From NCBI GenBank assembly GCA_002354135.1, contig DEKZ01000251.1:258-15561 (forward strand): a stretch of DNA of 15,304 nucleotides. Reading direction: 5' to 3'. Numbering within the stretch: the first letter of the stretch is position 1; each line of letters opens with the position of its first letter. The position numbers were made by a program, and so were the translations under genes. Source of the DNA: Massilia sp. UBA2709 (lineage in GTDB: Bacteria > Pseudomonadota > Gammaproteobacteria > Burkholderiales > Burkholderiaceae_D). Shown here piece by piece: positions 12,451 through 15,304 of the stretch. The notes under the pieces are model-generated. The model ran no database searches. It was not told the origin of the DNA and saw nothing but the letters and a program-made list of their open reading frames with translations.

Positions 12451-14793
12451 ATGCGCTGCGCCATCCTCGGCTTCGTCGCAGGCGCAGCCTACCTCCAGAC
12501 GCGCCCGGCACTCCCCGATCCCTGGCACCTGCTGGCCTGCTCGCTTGCCGCCCTGGTGCTGCTGCTTGCCCTGCGCGGCGCTATACGCGCAGCGGTGGCC
12601 GGCAGCCTGCTCGGCTTTTGCTGGGCGGCTATCCTGGCGCACGCCGTGCTGTCGCAGGAACTCGCGAAAGCCGACGAGGGCCGCGACATCGCGGTCATCG
12701 GCACCATCGCCAGGCTGCCCCACGATTTCGGCGAAGGCGTGCGTTTCCGGTTCGAGGTGGAGCAGGTCGTGGACGATACCGCGCAGCTGCCGCAAACGCT
12801 GGCCCTGTCCTGGTACGGACCCGGCGACACCACGAAGATCCGCCCCGGCGAGCGCTGGCGCCTGACGGTCCGCCTGCAGCGTCCCCACGGCAACGCCAAC
12901 CCACACGGCTTCGACTACGAAGCCTGGCTGCTGGGGCAGGGTGTGCGCGCCACCGGCTACGTGCGGCCGGGCGCAAGCAATCTGCGCATCGACAGCTTCG
13001 TCTTCAGTTTGGTCCACGTGGTCGAGCGCTGCCGCGACCTGCTGCGCGCACGCATCGCGGAGGCGCTGGCGGGCAAGCCGTATGCCGGCGTGATCGTGGC
13101 GCTGGTGATCGGGGACCAGCGCGGCATCGAGCAGGCCGATTGGGACGTGTTCAACCGCACGGGTGTCAGCCACCTGGTTGCCATATCGGGCCTGCACATC
13201 ACGATGATCGCCGGGCTGGCCGCCTGGCTCGCTTCCAGCCTGTGGCGCCGCTCCTTCTTCACGCGCGCCCAGTTGCCCCTGATGCTGCCGGCGCAGAAGG
13301 TGGCGGCGCTGGCCGGCGCGGCGGCCGCGCTTCTCTACGTGCTGCTCGCCGGCTTCGGCGTGCCGGCGCAGCGCACGCTCTACATGTTGGCGGTCGTAGC
13401 TGTCGCCTTGTGGTGCGGTCGCTTGACCGGCGTGTCGCATGTGCTCTGCCTGGCGTTGGGCGTCGTGGTGCTGCGCGACCCCTGGTGCCTGTTGTGGCCG
13501 GGCTTCTGGCTCTCGTTCGGCGCGGTGGGCGTGATCCTGTATGCGGGTGCAGGACGTTTCGAGGCGCGGACCCCGGGCTGGCGCGGCGCGCTGCGCCTGG
13601 CCGCGCGCACCCAGTATGCCGTCACGCTGGGCCTGGTGCCGTTCACGCTGCTGCTGTTCTCCCAGGTCTCGCTGATCGGGCCGCTCGCGAATGCGGTGGC
13701 GATTCCGCTCGTGAGCTTTGTGGTGACGCCGCTGGCGCTGCTGGGCAGCCTGCTGCCGGCCCCGTTCTCCGCTCCCATCCTGGCGCTTGCCCATCTCGGC
13801 GTCGACTGGCTGGCGGCGGCGCTGGGCTGGCTCGCGACCCTGCCGCTGGCCGTCTGGAGCGCGCCGCAACCGCCGGCCTGGCTGTTCCTGCTCGCGCTGT
13901 TCGGCACCGCCTGGATGCTGGCGCCGCGCGGCTGGCCGCAGCGCTGGATCGGCGCGGTGTCGTGGCTGCCCCTGTTCACGCTGCTGCCGACGCATCCGCC
14001 GGCTGGGGAATTCGCCGTCACCGCCTTCGACGTCGGCCAGGGCATGGCGCTGCTGGTCGAGACGGAAAAGCACCGGCTGCTGTACGACACCGGCCCGCGC
14101 TACGCGGCGACCCAGGATGGCGCGACACGCGTGCTGCTGCCTTACCTGCGTGCGCGTGGCGTCGGGCAGCTCGATGGCCTCATCGTCACGCACAGCGATA
14201 CCGACCATTCCGGCGGCGCGTTGACCGTGCTCGATGCGCTGGACATCAAGTGGATGATAAGTTCGCTCGCGCCTGGCCACCCGGCCGTGCGCAAGGCCGG
14301 GGCGCACCGGCGTTGCGAAGCCGGCCAGCGCTGGGAGTGGGACGGCGTCGCCTTCGAGATGCTGCAGCCGACCCCGGCCAGCTACGCGGACCCCGGCTTG
14401 AAGGCGAATGCGCGCAGCTGCACCTTGCGCATCTCGGCCAACGGCCGCGCTATCCTGCTGGCCGCCGACATCGAGGCGGCCCAGGAAGCGGCGCTGCTGC
14501 AGGCGGCGCCCGATAGTCTCCGCGCCGACGTGCTGCTGGCGCCCCATCATGGCAGCGGCACCTCATCGACGCCGGCCTTCCTGGCGGCGGTGAATCCGTC
14601 GATCGGGGTGTTCCAGGTGGGACATCGCAACCGTTACCGCCACCCAAAAAAGGAAGTGTTCGAGCGCTACGGCCAGCTCGGCATCCGCCGCCTGCGCACC
14701 GACGAATCGGGCGCCGTCACCTTCGCATTCGGCAAGCGGATCGCGGTGAGCGAATACCGCCGCGCGCAGCGCCGCTACTGGCAAGACCGGTAG
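12451..14793 (+). CDS. comEC: ComEC/Rec2 DNA internalisation protein
   Basis: A 780-residue inner-membrane protein of the natural transformation machinery that carries single-stranded DNA into the cytoplasm; the length is normal. It begins with hydrophobic helices and a DUF4131-like soluble region (about 20-190), followed by the polytopic Competence domain with the conserved G-V-S-H-L-V-A-I-S-G-L-H-I at 238-250. The C-terminal metallo-beta-lactamase-like domain starts at about 520: D-V-G-Q-G at 527-531, H-S-D-T-D-H-S-G-G at 581-589 and A-P-H-H-G-S-G-T-S around 699-700, keeping the metal-ligand residues. The ATG is the first possible start after the in-frame stop of the second immunity gene, 24 bases upstream, and no Shine-Dalgarno sequence is visible. 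It has the high-GC composition of the flanks (50 of 60 bases at 13561-13620). Readthrough from the T6SS cassette into comEC is likely since no terminator separates them. Confidence 0.95.
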   Translation: MRCAILGFVAGAAYLQTRPALPDPWHLLACSLAALVLLLALRGAIRAAVAGSLLGFCWAAILAHAVLSQELAKADEGRDIAVIGTIARLPHDFGEGVRFRFEVEQVVDDTAQLPQTLALSWYGPGDTTKIRPGERWRLTVRLQRPHGNANPHGFDYEAWLLGQGVRATGYVRPGASNLRIDSFVFSLVHVVERCRDLLRARIAEALAGKPYAGVIVALVIGDQRGIEQADWDVFNRTGVSHLVAISGLHITMIAGLAAWLASSLWRRSFFTRAQLPLMLPAQKVAALAGAAAALLYVLLAGFGVPAQRTLYMLAVVAVALWCGRLTGVSHVLCLALGVVVLRDPWCLLWPGFWLSFGAVGVILYAGAGRFEARTPGWRGALRLAARTQYAVTLGLVPFTLLLFSQVSLIGPLANAVAIPLVSFVVTPLALLGSLLPAPFSAPILALAHLGVDWLAAALGWLATLPLAVWSAPQPPAWLFLLALFGTAWMLAPRGWPQRWIGAVSWLPLFTLLPTHPPAGEFAVTAFDVGQGMALLVETEKHRLLYDTGPRYAATQDGATRVLLPYLRARGVGQLDGLIVTHSDTDHSGGALTVLDALDIKWMISSLAPGHPAVRKAGAHRRCEAGQRWEWDGVAFEMLQPTPASYADPGLKANARSCTLRISANGRAILLAADIEAAQEAALLQAAPDSLRADVLLAPHHGSGTSSTPAFLAAVNPSIGVFQVGHRNRYRHPKKEVFERYGQLGIRRLRTDESGAVTFAFGKRIAVSEYRRAQRRYWQDR

Positions 14794-15304
14794 CTAGCGC
14801 GCCAGCGGCAGCGTGATCGCCACGTGCAGGCCGCCGCCTTCGCGGTTGCGGGCCGTGATCGTGCCGCCGTGGGCGTGCACCACGCGTTCGGCAATCGCCA
14901 GGCCCAGCCCGTGGCCGTCGACATTGTTCTTCACCGGGTTCGAGCGGTAGAAGGGCTGGAAGATGGTCGGCAGGTCCTGCTCGCGGATGCCCGGGCCGCG
15001 GTCCAGCACGTCCACGTGAACCGCGTGCGCGCCGGCGCGCAGGCGCAGGTCGACCCGGCCCTCGGCGCCACCGTGCTTGACGGCGTTGCGCACCACGTTC
15101 TCGACCGCGCGCCACAGGAGGTCGGGCGCGCCGCGCACGCACACGGGCGCGTCGCCTTCGATGTCGAGTTCGATGGCGGGACCGTCCGGCCCGGACTCGA
15201 AGCGGGCGTCGGCGGCGATGCCGTCGACCAGCTCCTGCATGTCGATCGTTTCGTTCTTCGGCAGGTCCGGATTGGCCTCCAGACGCGACAGCGTCAGCAG
15301 CTCG
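14794..15304 (-). CDS. Sensor histidine kinase, C-terminal part (5' end beyond window)
   Basis: The visible 169 residues of a two-component sensor kinase read leftward from the window edge. They start in the second helix of the dimerisation domain (E-L-L-T-L-S-R-L-E-A-N) and continue into a complete HATPase_c domain: N box N-V-V-R-N-A-V-K-H-G, G1 box D-R-G-P-G-I, F box F-Q-P-F-Y-R, G2 box G-H-G-L-G-L-A-I-A, then H-G-G-T-I and the end L-P-L-A-R. The phosphorylated histidine and the sensor region lie outside the window. The pattern M-Q-E-L-V-D-G-I-A-A-D-A-R-F-E followed by this ATPase domain is most like EnvZ/CpxA-type kinases. An internal methionine at 15240 is not the true start, since the frame stays open to the edge with conserved sequence. 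Its stop directly abuts the stop of comEC on the other strand. Confidence 0.92.
   Translation of the reverse strand, partial: ELLTLSRLEANPDLPKNETIDMQELVDGIAADARFESGPDGPAIELDIEGDAPVCVRGAPDLLWRAVENVVRNAVKHGGAEGRVDLRLRAGAHAVHVDVLDRGPGIREQDLPTIFQPFYRSNPVKNNVDGHGLGLAIAERVVHAHGGTITARNREGGGLHVAITLPLAR

Noticed and set aside
12406..14550. Long open frame antisense to comEC (714 codons)
   Set aside because: Same shadow effect over a clearly recognised ComEC gene; composition is dominated by R, A, Q, G and H with no motif.
1..15304. tRNA, rRNA, CRISPR, integrase or insertion sequence near the cassette
   Set aside because: Nothing resembling these was seen at the borders (around 4194-4352 and 12427-12450) or elsewhere, so the mode of insertion is left open.

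Overview
The window looks like chromosomal DNA of a high-GC betaproteobacterium, most likely an Oxalobacteraceae member close to Massilia. This rests on strong G/C third-position bias in the housekeeping genes and on the order lol permease - lolD - tatD-family hydrolase - (insert) - comEC. The assignment is by gene content and recalled family resemblance, not by a search.

Left flank (1-4193, plus strand): the 3' end of one LolC/E-type permease, a complete second LolC/E-type permease, the ATPase gene lolD, a TatD-family metal hydrolase and an exported alpha/beta hydrolase. The first four are packed as one operon with overlaps or gaps of a few bases. The two permeases are a tandem pair that align without gaps over the visible 404 bases.

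Middle (4194-12426, plus strand): a type VI secretion (T6SS) effector island. It holds vgrG (spike), a lipase-fold effector with a T-H-S-M-G nucleophile elbow, an immunity protein of the Tli4 type overlapping it by 4 bases, a PAAR tip protein, and a second Tli4-type immunity gene. The order VgrG - phospholipase - immunity - PAAR recalls the P. aeruginosa VgrG2a/TplE(Tle4)/TplEi/PAAR cluster. The first immunity protein carries a C-terminal extension of two CPxSGWWxC modules, and base composition jumps where the extension starts. Two very short reading frames flank the PAAR gene and may be remnants of lost genes or leader peptides. No T6SS core genes and no DUF4123-type adaptor are present, so this is an orphan effector cassette served by a T6SS encoded elsewhere.

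Right flank (12451-15304): comEC (DNA uptake channel, plus strand), starting 24 bases after the second immunity gene, then the 3' end of a minus-strand sensor histidine kinase. The stop codons of these two convergent genes are directly adjacent.

Working model: VgrG and PAAR form the spike that carries the lipase into the periplasm of neighbouring cells, where it would attack membrane phospholipids. The membrane-anchored Tli4 proteins protect the producer. The cassette sits inside an otherwise ordinary housekeeping neighbourhood. Its effector and immunity genes are visibly poorer in G+C than the flanks, which suggests horizontal arrival. No RNA genes, CRISPR arrays, integrases or insertion sequences were seen.
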